A stretch of 63,346 nt of DNA from Cyanobacteria bacterium GSL.Bin1. GTDB taxonomy: Bacteria > Cyanobacteriota > Cyanobacteriia > Cyanobacteriales > Rubidibacteraceae. A program made the translations under genes and the position numbers. The notes beneath the pieces are model-generated. The model ran no database searches. It was given only the letters and a program-made list of their open reading frames with translations, and was not told the origin of the DNA. The stretch is from the NCBI GenBank assembly GCA_009909085.1, contig JAAANX010000151.1:1-63346 (forward strand), given 5' to 3'. This document shows, one piece after another, positions 15,689-25,168 of the stretch. Numbering within the stretch: position 1 is the first letter of the stretch; the number at the start of each line of letters is the position of its first letter.

Positions 15689-18235
15689 TTACCAAGTTAG
15701 AGAGTAGTTAATCGTCACTCTTCTTCCAGTTGCAGCAAAGGCATTTTGAGGAAGATTACCGCCAAGACTGGTTTGAGACGAGACAGGGAGATACTGATTG
15801 TCCAGCAAGTTTTCCAACCCGATTTGCAGGGTTCCCTGACCTAACTTGATACTGCTGATATAGTCTAAAACAACGTAGCTATCGACAGGAGAAGGATCCA
15901 CCTCTTCATCAAACGCGCGATCGCGGCTACCCACCAACAAAAGCTGTAACCGATTATTCCAACCCGGCGTCGTCTGATTTTCCAAATAAGCGGTTATCTT
16001 CAGCGGTTGAATCTGACGAGTACTCAGAGGTTGAAAATCGCCATCATCATTATTGTCACTATCCCCTTCATTCCAACTGAGGGTACCACCAACTTGCCAG
16101 TCCTCCTCAATTTGCCAATCCAGCGTCGCTTCCACCCCATAAACTCGCTGCGGCGCACGAGCTAGGCTCGAAATTTCGTTTGGACTACTGGGAACCACTA
16201 AATTAGCTCCCAATGCAGAATAATTATAAAACGCAGACAAGCTGGCATTAATATTCTCCCAATTGCCACGAAGACCAATTTCATATTCATCAACTTTTTC
16301 CGGTTGTAAATCATCGAAATTACTGCCAATGGCAAAACCATCAGGCGCAACACTGATCACATCCCCAAAGGGAGGAGCCGAGAAACCTTGGGAGAATTTA
16401 GCAAACCCGTTAATTTCATCCGTAAAGTTGTAAACCAGTCCCAGATTGAAAAGCGTTTCATTAAAGTTTTCTTCTCCCGCTTCAATGGTTGAACCCACAA
16501 CGTTGTTAAAGTCTTCTTCTAAATTTAGGGTAAATCGTTCATGTCGCAGCCCTCCACTGAAACGGAGGCGATCACTCAATTGCCACTGGGCTTGCGCAAA
16601 TAAACCGAGTTTATTAAAGTCAAACTCTGGCAAAATTGGAATCTCTCCCACTTTCCGAACAATCCCCTGTTCATCTAAAAGTGCCATATCTAATTGATTA
16701 AAGGTTTGATCACCCGCCTTTTGCGACTCATAATCCACACCCCAGAGAAGACTCGAATCCTCTCCCAGAGACGTATCCGCTTGCAAACGTCCGCCCCAAG
16801 TTTCATTATCATTTTCGGAGTTGACAACGGTGCCAATGGGGGCAAAGTTCACAAATCGCCGGTTTGGGGTTCGGGTGCGGTTAAATGTATCCCGATAGTA
16901 GGCTTGCGCTTGGATTTCACTGCCGATTAAGTCTTCGTGGGTATAGTTTAAGTTAACAATGGTGTTGTTAATTTTGGGTTCTGTGTCATCTTCGTAGCTT
17001 AAATCCTCCTCGACTGCAACGGCTTTTCCTCCTTCTTCTTCAGAGGCTTCGGCAACAAAATCAAGATCTTCTCGCCGATCGCGCGTATGATTAACAGTCA
17101 GTTGTAGTCTCTGTTCTTCGGTAAAATCAATACCAAACTTTCCTAAGAAATTGAGCGTATTGGTTTTATCTAATGTGGCATTATTCGGGGCAACGCGATC
17201 GCCTTCTGCGTCAAAGAAACTCCCCGTATCTTCACGAGAAAAGGTAAAGGTTAAGTCAAAACGCTCTTGATTAAAAGCAATGGTTTGTTCTTGTTGATTG
17301 CTAAAGCTATCCCCTTCTAAGCCACCGAGGGCAGCGCCAACACCAATTTTGGTAGTTGCTTCAAATTGTTCTTCAGTCGGCTCACGGGTAATAATATTAA
17401 TGACTCCCCCTTTGGCTTCTCCACCGAAAACTGCCGTGGGACCCCGTACCACTTCAATCCGTTCAATGGCAGAAGGGGTAATAAAGCGGGTTTGGATATC
17501 CACAGCACCATTGGTTCGTAAGGGAACCCCATCCACTAAAATCTGAGCTTGACGACCACGCAGGGTTTGTACGTTGGTACGGTTTTGAAAACTGGGTGGA
17601 CCAAATCCAGGCACCAGTTTGCCAAGGATATCTCCTAAGTTTTGAGTAAAGTTAGCTTGTTCCTCAATTTCTTCGCGATCAATGACGGTCACTGACCGAG
17701 GTACTTCTTCTTCTCGTTGTTCGGTTCGGGTTGCCGTCACCACCAGTTCAATGGGTTCTTGTTGTCCCATTTCCGGTTGTTGTGGCGTTGGTGTCGGTGC
17801 TGGCGGTGGTGCTGGTTCTTCCGCAGTGGTTATATCGGTGTTGACATTGAGAGCAATCCCTTGACCGGTTGTCTTGATTTGCGCTGTGGGCACTGTCTCC
17901 GTACCCACCAATTTCACCCGCACTGTATTGGCATATTGCTGAACCACTTCTACCGAGGCAATTCCCGAAGCTGGGTTTTTTTCTACGAACCCCTCTCCTT
18001 GGAGTTGGGTATTAATCAAGTCAATGATTAAGGTTTCCCCATAGGTGGTACGAAAGGTTTCCGGTTGTTTACCGGTTGGGGTTTCCAAAATCAGTTCCAG
18101 ACCGCGATCACTTTTCTGAAGCTGGACATTGGTGACTGCGATTCCCTGGGCAAAAGCGGGTTGGGCGACGATGACTATTGCTGATGCAACGCCACTAACC
18201 ATTCCTAATCTGTTTAATTGTTGCAACTGATTCAC
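15689..18235 (-). CDS. TonB-dependent siderophore receptor with N-terminal AMIN domain
   Basis: This 848-residue outer-membrane protein has a signal peptide at residues 1-29 (ending QPAFA-QG). An AMIN domain (about 32-130, VTNVQLQKSDRGLELILETP) and a Pro-rich linker (PAPPPAPTPTPQQP) follow. A TonB box-like stretch IELVVTATRTE comes next, then the plug (DILGKLVPGFGPPSFQNRTNVQTLRGRQ, read in parts; EVVRGPTAVFGGEAKGGVIN) and a 22-strand barrel ending in an aromatic residue (INYSLTW). AMIN-plug-barrel receptors are characteristic of cyanobacterial ferric-siderophore uptake, the AMIN part probably anchoring to peptidoglycan. It is the first gene of the minus-strand operon, and tandem regulator-like repeats lie about 135 bp upstream. 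Confidence 0.95.
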   Translation of the reverse strand: MNQLQQLNRLGMVSGVASAIVIVAQPAFAQGIAVTNVQLQKSDRGLELILETPTGKQPETFRTTYGETLIIDLINTQLQGEGFVEKNPASGIASVEVVQQYANTVRVKLVGTETVPTAQIKTTGQGIALNVNTDITTAEEPAPPPAPTPTPQQPEMGQQEPIELVVTATRTEQREEEVPRSVTVIDREEIEEQANFTQNLGDILGKLVPGFGPPSFQNRTNVQTLRGRQAQILVDGVPLRTNGAVDIQTRFITPSAIERIEVVRGPTAVFGGEAKGGVINIITREPTEEQFEATTKIGVGAALGGLEGDSFSNQQEQTIAFNQERFDLTFTFSREDTGSFFDAEGDRVAPNNATLDKTNTLNFLGKFGIDFTEEQRLQLTVNHTRDRREDLDFVAEASEEEGGKAVAVEEDLSYEDDTEPKINNTIVNLNYTHEDLIGSEIQAQAYYRDTFNRTRTPNRRFVNFAPIGTVVNSENDNETWGGRLQADTSLGEDSSLLWGVDYESQKAGDQTFNQLDMALLDEQGIVRKVGEIPILPEFDFNKLGLFAQAQWQLSDRLRFSGGLRHERFTLNLEEDFNNVVGSTIEAGEENFNETLFNLGLVYNFTDEINGFAKFSQGFSAPPFGDVISVAPDGFAIGSNFDDLQPEKVDEYEIGLRGNWENINASLSAFYNYSALGANLVVPSSPNEISSLARAPQRVYGVEATLDWQIEEDWQVGGTLSWNEGDSDNNDDGDFQPLSTRQIQPLKITAYLENQTTPGWNNRLQLLLVGSRDRAFDEEVDPSPVDSYVVLDYISSIKLGQGTLQIGLENLLDNQYLPVSSQTSLGGNLPQNAFAATGRRVTINYSLTW

Positions 18236-18370
18236 ATTGACTCCTCACACTTATGACATCAAAACAGTACAGTTCCTTTCTATTTGAGGACAAAGCAGTT
18301 GTTGACTTGGATAATTTCCAACCTCTTTTTAAGAACTCTTGTCAACTTTACCGGAAGCGAGGATTCTAAG

Positions 18371-18405
18371 TTTTATTCAAACGGAGTTTTTTTTATGTAA
18401 ACGGA
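18371..18405. promoter_or_regulatory. tandem 15-bp direct repeat upstream of the TonB receptor (candidate PchR-type operator)
   Basis: TTTTATTCAAACGGA (18371-18385) and TTTTATGTAAACGGA (18391-18405) match at 13 of 15 positions with a period of 20 bp, close to two helical turns. Direct repeats at this spacing are the usual site form of AraC-family dimers. They lie between the AraC gene's stop and the receptor's start. On the receptor strand TTGACA occurs downstream (complement of TGTCAA, 18339-18344). Confidence 0.5.
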
Positions 18406-18425
18406 TCTTTATTTTGATCAAATGG

Positions 18426-19391
18426 TTAAAGATAGCTTTGCCAGTAGCTTTTTGGACTGATGCCAAACTTTTTCCGAAAGGCAGTGCTAAAGGCGCTAAT
18501 ACTGTTGTAACCCACGGCGCAAGCGACTTCGGTGATAGTGACGTTTTCTTTCATCAATAAAAGTTGAGCACACTCCATGCGATGATTATGCAGGTAACCA
18601 AATACGGTGGTTCCAAACAGTTCCCGAAATCCCTGCTTGAGTTTATACTCGTTACATCCTGCCTCTTGCGCTAATGTTTTTAAGGAGGGAGGATCTGCTA
18701 ACTGTTCCAGTAATCTTTCTCGGGCTAGATGAATTTTATCGCGATCGCGCTGATTAAGGGTTGCAGCTTGCCGTTGGCAACGATTGAGAAGAGGTTCTAG
18801 GGTCAAGGCAATTAATTCTAAGGTTTTACTTTCTAGATAAAGTCGTTTGGTGATACCTTGATACGGACATTGTAGAATTTGACGGAGGGGGATTTGCATG
18901 GCTGGGGTGGTTGCATTCACCAAGAAATAGGGTTCTTTTTGGATAGTATGAAAAAATTGCTTGAGAGCTAGACCATAAGATTCAGGCGACCCACCAATTA
19001 ATCTTTCTAAATGCTGTAATTCTGCATAAATGCTAATTTCTAACAAATTTTGAGGTTTAAAGCAGTCTATAGTGCCACCGGGTTCTAAGCCTCCTACGAG
19101 AATGTTTTGTCCCGCTTGCAGATAATTGCCGTATTCATCTTGCAAATATCCACTGAGACGAAAACCCAATTCTACTGGATGTTGACGAGGTGGATTCTTT
19201 AAGATGACGCGATCGCGCATTTGAAGGTCTCTAATGACTAAGCCCAGATCATTTTGGAAAACAAATTTCTGAATTTTGCCTTGACCAATGTTTTCCGGTA
19301 TTTTGGAACCACTTTCAAATTTGTCACTAGAGGTATGCTGATTGGCTTCTAACAGTTGATGATACTTGGCATAAGAAAGCGCGATCGTCAT
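18426..19391 (-). CDS. AraC-family transcriptional regulator (PchR/YbtA-like)
   Basis: This 321-residue protein has its AraC DNA-binding domain at about residues 220-320. The first HTH is PSLKTLAQEAGCNEYKLKQGF, then FGYLHNHRMECAQLLL and the second helix set ITEVACAVGYNSISAFSTAF, then FGISPKSYWQ. The N-terminal domain matches PchR-type regulators, which sense the siderophore or iron complex and activate receptor and synthesis genes under iron limitation. ATG at 19391 is preceded by AGGAAG on the minus strand. The gene sits between the two operons it likely controls. I see no ligand residues that identify the effector. Confidence 0.9.
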   Translation of the reverse strand: MTIALSYAKYHQLLEANQHTSSDKFESGSKIPENIGQGKIQKFVFQNDLGLVIRDLQMRDRVILKNPPRQHPVELGFRLSGYLQDEYGNYLQAGQNILVGGLEPGGTIDCFKPQNLLEISIYAELQHLERLIGGSPESYGLALKQFFHTIQKEPYFLVNATTPAMQIPLRQILQCPYQGITKRLYLESKTLELIALTLEPLLNRCQRQAATLNQRDRDKIHLARERLLEQLADPPSLKTLAQEAGCNEYKLKQGFRELFGTTVFGYLHNHRMECAQLLLMKENVTITEVACAVGYNSISAFSTAFRKKFGISPKSYWQSYL

Positions 19392-19873
19392 AAGTATTTC
19401 TTCCTTTCTCTGGCTCCGTTAGCGGTCAATGCTCGTTTTTATCAAAAAATATTTGCATTATTATCGCATAAATTCAGAAAAAGTTTGCTGACTGTTCCGA
19501 CTCAAATTTGTCTAGTATTTATCAGTTAATAGCCAAAACACGAGTATTAAAAGGCTTAGCAATATTCGTTAACAAGACAGATACACTTCAAAAATCTTTA
19601 AATTATTGAAATATGTTTGCAAGAACGAATTTGATCCAGTAAACTAATAAAAAGTATTTGCAAAAACAACTAAAAACAAGGTAGTTGCAGATTACGCCTT
19701 TCTAAAGGCAGCAAGTGACACGGAAAGCATCTGCTATAACCGTGGATCACGCATAGAAAGATTTTGAACATTTCTGTAAGGTCACTTTGTTAAGACTAAT
19801 CTTTTTTGAGTGACAAGAAAACCTGTGCAAAATTGGCACAAACCATTCATTAGTTTAAGGCTTGAAAAAATCC
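19392..19873. promoter_or_regulatory. 482-bp divergent control region between regulator and biosynthetic operon
   Basis: No gene is visible here. The region is AT-rich and carries three TTTGCA-type motifs: ATATTTGCATTATTA (from 19449), TGTTTGCAAGAACGA (from 19614) and GTATTTGCAAAAACA (from 19654). The last two are about 41 bp apart and may be activator sites. Around 19455-19473 GCATTATTATCGCATAA resembles a weak Fur box. A TTGAACA-like element and several TAAT-rich tracts could form the promoter of the 43-kb operon, but no single promoter stands out. Confidence 0.4.
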
Positions 19874-22800
19874 ATGATGCCTGAACCTCATACTGGCTTC
19901 TCAACGGAATTTTCTGAGAATTTCATCCAAATTCTACAACAAAGGGCAATTTATCAACCGGATCAGGTTGCTTTTATCTTTCTGGGCGATGGCGAAACCG
20001 AATCAAGCCGAATCACTTATCGTGAGCTGGATTATTCTAGTCGGACAATTGCTATTCAATTGCAAGAAATGGAATTAAGTGCCAATCGCGCTTTGCTTCT
20101 GTATCCCGTTGGGCTAGATTACTTAATCGCCTTTTTGGGATGTTTGTATGCAGGAGTGGTTGCGGTTCCGGCTTATCCACCGCGTAATCGGCGCAATACC
20201 CCTCGCATTGTTTCACTGGTGGAGGATGCCCAAGCCTCTATTGCCCTCACCACTAGCAATTTACTGCCAAAGGTGCAATCGCTATTAGCCGAAAAAGCGA
20301 ATTTTCCTAGTTTGCACTGGCTGACCACAGATAACTTATCGCCAGAACCTGAGAGATCATGGCAAATGCCTGCCATTAACTCGGATAGCCTAGCTTTCTT
20401 ACAGTACACCTCAGGCTCAACGGGAACCCCCAAGGGGGCAATGCTCAGTCATGGCAACCTTGTGCATAATGCTGCCATAACTTACCAACTAATGGAACAT
20501 TCTGCAGATAGTGTGTTTGTTTCTTGGTTACCTACTTATCACGATATGGGGCTCATTGGTGGGATTCTACAACCCCTATATGGGGGATTTCCTTGTATTT
20601 TGATGCCCCCGACTGCCTTCCTCCAGCGTCCTTACCGCTGGCTCAAGGCGATTTCCGATTATGGGGGAACAACTAGCGGAGGACCGAATTTTGCCTATGA
20701 GCTCTGTGTTCAGAAAATTTCTCCAGAGCAACGAGCTACCTTAGATTTGAGCAGTTGGAGTGTCGCGTTTAATGGTGCGGAGCCGGTTCGCCACAGTACG
20801 CTAGAGCAATTTGCCAGCACGTTTGCTGCTTGTGGGTTTCGGCAAGCCTCCTTTTATCCCTGCTACGGCATGGCAGAAGCCACACTCATGGTATCTGGGG
20901 GAGAAAAAGCAGTGGTGCCTCGAACCAAACCCGCGGAAAAATCGGCGCTGGAACAAAATCGGGTTGTGGAAGCTCAGGAGCCAGAAACGGTTCAATCATT
21001 GGTTAGTTGCGGTCAATCCATACCAGACCAGCAGATCGCGATCGCGCATCCGCAAACGTTTAATCGTTGCGCCCCTGGCGAAATTGGCGAAATTTGGGTT
21101 TCAGGTCCCAGTGTGGGTCATGGCTATTGGCAGCGCCCTGAACAAACCGAGGAGACGTTTCATGCCTACCTTGCCGATACGGGAGAAGGCCCATTTTTGC
21201 GCACTGGAGATTTGGGATTTCTGGATCGGGGAGAGCTATTTATTACCGGGCGGGCGAAGGATTTGATTGTCATTCGCGGACGCAATCTTTACCCGCAAGA
21301 TATTGAACTGACGGCGGAACAAAGTCACCCTGCTTTACGCTCGGACAGTGGCGCCGCATTTTCGGTAGAGGTGGGCAACGAAGAACGCTTGGTCATCGTT
21401 CAAGAACTGGAATTTCGACAAAAACCAGATACAGAAGAAGTAATTGCTTCCATTCGCGAAGCCATTGCCGAAGCGCATGAAGTGCCGGCTTATGCAGTGG
21501 TTTTACTGAAAGGCGGTCGCATTCCCAAAACGTCAAGCGGCAAAATTCAACGCCGTGCCTGTCGCCAGTTCTATTTAGCAGGGGAATTGGAAGCCGTTGG
21601 CAGCAGTATTTTAGACCTTGATCCAGTTCCAGAAACGGAATCCCCTCTCCAGCGCGAAGATTTGCTTACGGTTCCCCATTCTGAGCGCGAGGAATATCTC
21701 AAGCAATATCTACAACATTTAATTACCCAAACGTTCAACTTAAAATACTCTCAACTTGAATCCCAATCCTCCCTTAGCGCGCTAGGAATGGATTCTCTCA
21801 ATGCCTTTGAATTGAAAAACCGCATTGAGCAAGAACTGGCGGTGACAATTTCCATTACTGACTTGTTTGATGGGGTAAGTTTGCCTCAGTTGGCACAACA
21901 AATCAACGACCAATTAACGGTTGTCAAACGGAATCCGCTTATCCCCCTAACCCCAGAGGAAAAAGCTCAGACATCTCATCCTCTATCTTTTGCCCAACAA
22001 CAACTTTGGTTCTTTGAGCGACTTGCCCCAGGAACGCCCACCTATAACATTACCCTCTCGATTCAATTGCAAGGAAACCTTGATGTTAGGGCATTGCAGC
22101 AAAGCCTAAATGCCATTGTTCAACGTCACGAGATTTTACGAACCCATTTCGAGATTCGAGATGGACAACCTACTCAGATCATTCATTCCCTTACGTTCGA
22201 CGTTCTCCCTTGTATTGATTTGCAACCCTTACCAGAGGCCGAAGCTGAAGCTGAACGGTTAGCAAAGGAACAAGCCCAAACCCCCTTTGATTTCTCGCAA
22301 TTTCCGCTGTGGCGAACTCAATTATTGCGCCTCAGCCCGGATCGGCATCAATTGGTTATTACCCTACATCACATTATCGCTGATGGCTGGTCAATGGGCA
22401 TATTCGTTCGTGAGCTAGCAACCGTTTATGAGGCATTTTCTCAAGGAAAATCGCCTTCCTTGTCGGAATTGCCCATCCAATATGTCGATTTTGCCCATTG
22501 GCAACAGCAATTGGATTTTCAGCTGCAACTAAACTACTGGCAACAACAGTTAGCCGGTTCCCTACCTGTTTTAAATTTACCCACGGATCATCCTCGCCCA
22601 CCGGTTCGCAGCTTTCGCGGGGCACGCCGATCGCGCTTATTGCCCCAAGATCTGATGACGGCGGTGGAATCCCTTAGCCAGCAAGAAGGAACCACCCCCT
22701 TCATGACGTTGCTGGCAACGTTCAAAACCTTGCTCTACCGCTATACCGGGCAAACCGATATTTTAGTCGGCTCTCCCACGGCAAATCGCGATCGCTGGGA

Positions 22801-25168
22801 ACTGGAGGGGTTAATCGGGTGCTTTATCAATGTCTTGGTGTTGCGAACCAATCTCGTCGCCGAACCCAGTTTTCGAGACTTCCTAGCCCAGGTGCGTCAA
22901 GTTGCCCTAGAAGCTTATGCTCATCAAGCCCTTCCCTTTGAACAATTGGTCACTGAACTGCAACCGGAACGGGATCTGAGTTATCATCCCCTGTTTCAGG
23001 TGATGTTTGCGTTTCAGAACGTTCCCCAACCCACGCCCAATTTGTCGGAATTGTCGCTAACCTATCAGGAGATTCCCAGTGAAACCGCCAAATTCGATCT
23101 AACCCTCTTTATAGAAACCACGGATTCGGGAACAGTTGCCACGTTTGAATATAACCGGGATCTATTTGAAACCGGCACAATTGATCGGATGCTGGGGCAC
23201 TTCCAAACCCTATTGGAAGGCATTGTTGCCTACCCCAATAAGTGGATTTCGCAGTTGCCTATCCTAACCGAGGGGGAACGAGACCGTCTCTTAAAACTGG
23301 GCCAGACCACGGTGGAACCGTCGCTGTTTCCCCAAAAGTTTGCGGAACAGGCAGCCCAAACCCCGAGCGCGATCGCGGTTGCTTGCGGAGAACAGGTATT
23401 GACTTACCAAGCCCTAAACCGATACGCCAATCAGTTAGCCCACTACTTACAAAAACAGGGAGTGGGACCGGAGGTTTTGGTGGGAGTTGCGATGGAACGC
23501 TCCCCAGATCTGCTAATTGGGTTACTGGGAATCTTAAAAGCCGGTGGTGCTTATGTACCGCTAGATACGACCCAACCCAAACAGCGATTGCAACTGCTCT
23601 TGAACGATGGGCAGGTTCCTCTGTTGCTGACTCAAAAGACGCTTTTTGATGCGCTTCCCGAGACCCAGGCAACCGTCATCAGCCTTGATTCTCATTGGCA
23701 AACGATTCTTGAGCAAAGCTCCGAGCCTCCAAAGACTCAACTCTGCCCGGAGAATTTGGCTTACACCATTTATACCTCTGGATCTACGGGAACGCCAAAA
23801 GGGGTTGCCATTCCCCACCGCGGATTGGCAAATTACTTAGACTGGGCGAAACAGGCTTATCCCATAACTGAGGGAAAAGGCTCCTTGGTTCATTCTTCCC
23901 TTGCCGTTGACATGACCATTACAGGGATGTTTCTCCCATTGCTTGCTGGTACCTGTGTCGAATTCTTGCCTGAGCAATCTCTAACCATGGAAGCGCTGGG
24001 CAAAAAACTGCGCAACAGTACCGGCTACAGTCTCATTAAAATGACGCCGGCTCAATTGGGATGGCTGAGCCACCAATTATCCCCGCCGGAAGCAGCGGGA
24101 CGAAGCAAAGCCTTGATTATCGGTGGCGAAAACTTGGTGAGTGAAACCATTGCCTTCTGGCAAGAGGCAACCCCAGAAACGCAACTGGTGAATGAGTATG
24201 GACCCACTGAAACGGTAGTTGGCTGTTGTGTTTATTTTCTGCCCTCGCAACAGTCTCATGCCGGGTCAATTCCCATTGGTCAACCCATTACCAATACAGA
24301 GCTTTGCATTTTAGATGCCTATCTGCAACCGGTTCCCATTGGCATTGCCGGAGAACTCTATATTGGGGGTGCAGGTTTGGCTCGGGGGTACTTAAACCGT
24401 CCGGAACTCACCGCCGAGCGGTTCCTTCCCCATCCCTTTTCTCAAGCATCGGGAAACCGACTGTATCGGACGGGGGATTTGGCACGGTATCAAGCCGATG
24501 GCACCATTGAATTCTTAGGACGAATCGATGATCAAGTGAAAGTTCGCGGGTTCCGCATTGAACTGGGAGAAATTGAAGCGGCATTAGAACAGCATGAGGC
24601 AGTTCAAGAAAGTGTTGTTATTGCCCAAGGGGAGCAATTAGTGGCCTACTTGGTCTCTTCTGCTCAATTGCCCAATGTGAGTGACCTGCGAGCATTTCTC
24701 CAAGAAACCTTGCCGGAGTATATGATCCCGACTCACTTTGTCCCCTTAACTGCCCTGCCTTTGAGCAACAGCGGCAAAGTGGACTATCAGGCGTTACCCT
24801 CTCCCCAACCCAGTCGCCCAGAATTAGCGGTGAGCTATCAAGCGCCCCAAACCCAACTGGAAGAACAAATTGCTGCCATTTGGCAAGAGGTGCTGGGCGT
24901 CGAACAAGTGGGCATTCACGACAACTTCTTCGATTTAGGCGGTCATTCCTTATTGGTGGTGCAAGTGCGAGAAAAGTTGCACGAGCGTCTACAACAAAAT
25001 CTCTCCGTGGTTGACTTATTTGAGCATCCAACCATTCATGCGTTGGCAACCTATTGTACGCAGTCCTCCCCGACGGAAGCGGATTGGCAGTTTCTCGAAA
25101 AGCGGGTGCAAGGACAAAAACGGGCGTTTGCCCGACAAAAGCAATTAAGACGTAAGCGTAAACGGTAA
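19874..25168 (+). CDS. FAAL-ACP-C-A(Asn predicted)-PCP loading and first NRPS module
   Basis: A frame opens at TTG 19862, but ATG 19874 (or 19877) is the likelier start, giving about 1764 residues. Positions below are counted from the TTG. Domains in order: fatty acyl-AMP ligase (about 15-590; YTSGSTGTPKGAM, LPTYHDMGLIGG, RTGDLGF); ACP with Ser near 645 (LGMDSLNAFELK); condensation domain (about 700-1140, HHIIADG near 836); adenylation domain (about 1170-1650); PCP with Ser near 1695 (DLGGHSLLVV). FAAL activates a free fatty acid and loads it on the ACP, so the peptide is lipid-headed. The A-domain code read by eye is DMTKIGEVGK, one change from known Asn codes; Asp is the alternative. The basic C-terminal tail (QLRRKRKR) may dock. 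The stop overlaps the PKS start by one base (TAATG). Confidence 0.93.
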   Translation: MMPEPHTGFSTEFSENFIQILQQRAIYQPDQVAFIFLGDGETESSRITYRELDYSSRTIAIQLQEMELSANRALLLYPVGLDYLIAFLGCLYAGVVAVPAYPPRNRRNTPRIVSLVEDAQASIALTTSNLLPKVQSLLAEKANFPSLHWLTTDNLSPEPERSWQMPAINSDSLAFLQYTSGSTGTPKGAMLSHGNLVHNAAITYQLMEHSADSVFVSWLPTYHDMGLIGGILQPLYGGFPCILMPPTAFLQRPYRWLKAISDYGGTTSGGPNFAYELCVQKISPEQRATLDLSSWSVAFNGAEPVRHSTLEQFASTFAACGFRQASFYPCYGMAEATLMVSGGEKAVVPRTKPAEKSALEQNRVVEAQEPETVQSLVSCGQSIPDQQIAIAHPQTFNRCAPGEIGEIWVSGPSVGHGYWQRPEQTEETFHAYLADTGEGPFLRTGDLGFLDRGELFITGRAKDLIVIRGRNLYPQDIELTAEQSHPALRSDSGAAFSVEVGNEERLVIVQELEFRQKPDTEEVIASIREAIAEAHEVPAYAVVLLKGGRIPKTSSGKIQRRACRQFYLAGELEAVGSSILDLDPVPETESPLQREDLLTVPHSEREEYLKQYLQHLITQTFNLKYSQLESQSSLSALGMDSLNAFELKNRIEQELAVTISITDLFDGVSLPQLAQQINDQLTVVKRNPLIPLTPEEKAQTSHPLSFAQQQLWFFERLAPGTPTYNITLSIQLQGNLDVRALQQSLNAIVQRHEILRTHFEIRDGQPTQIIHSLTFDVLPCIDLQPLPEAEAEAERLAKEQAQTPFDFSQFPLWRTQLLRLSPDRHQLVITLHHIIADGWSMGIFVRELATVYEAFSQGKSPSLSELPIQYVDFAHWQQQLDFQLQLNYWQQQLAGSLPVLNLPTDHPRPPVRSFRGARRSRLLPQDLMTAVESLSQQEGTTPFMTLLATFKTLLYRYTGQTDILVGSPTANRDRWELEGLIGCFINVLVLRTNLVAEPSFRDFLAQVRQVALEAYAHQALPFEQLVTELQPERDLSYHPLFQVMFAFQNVPQPTPNLSELSLTYQEIPSETAKFDLTLFIETTDSGTVATFEYNRDLFETGTIDRMLGHFQTLLEGIVAYPNKWISQLPILTEGERDRLLKLGQTTVEPSLFPQKFAEQAAQTPSAIAVACGEQVLTYQALNRYANQLAHYLQKQGVGPEVLVGVAMERSPDLLIGLLGILKAGGAYVPLDTTQPKQRLQLLLNDGQVPLLLTQKTLFDALPETQATVISLDSHWQTILEQSSEPPKTQLCPENLAYTIYTSGSTGTPKGVAIPHRGLANYLDWAKQAYPITEGKGSLVHSSLAVDMTITGMFLPLLAGTCVEFLPEQSLTMEALGKKLRNSTGYSLIKMTPAQLGWLSHQLSPPEAAGRSKALIIGGENLVSETIAFWQEATPETQLVNEYGPTETVVGCCVYFLPSQQSHAGSIPIGQPITNTELCILDAYLQPVPIGIAGELYIGGAGLARGYLNRPELTAERFLPHPFSQASGNRLYRTGDLARYQADGTIEFLGRIDDQVKVRGFRIELGEIEAALEQHEAVQESVVIAQGEQLVAYLVSSAQLPNVSDLRAFLQETLPEYMIPTHFVPLTALPLSNSGKVDYQALPSPQPSRPELAVSYQAPQTQLEEQIAAIWQEVLGVEQVGIHDNFFDLGGHSLLVVQVREKLHERLQQNLSVVDLFEHPTIHALATYCTQSSPTEADWQFLEKRVQGQKRAFARQKQLRRKRKR

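Noticed and set aside
20173-20433. Long open frames antisense to the NRPS/PKS genes, for example here, 23259-23672, 24618-25295 and 29147-29794
   Set aside because: They mirror strongly coding plus-strand domains, have no family motifs or ribosome sites, and arise from the codon bias of the real genes.
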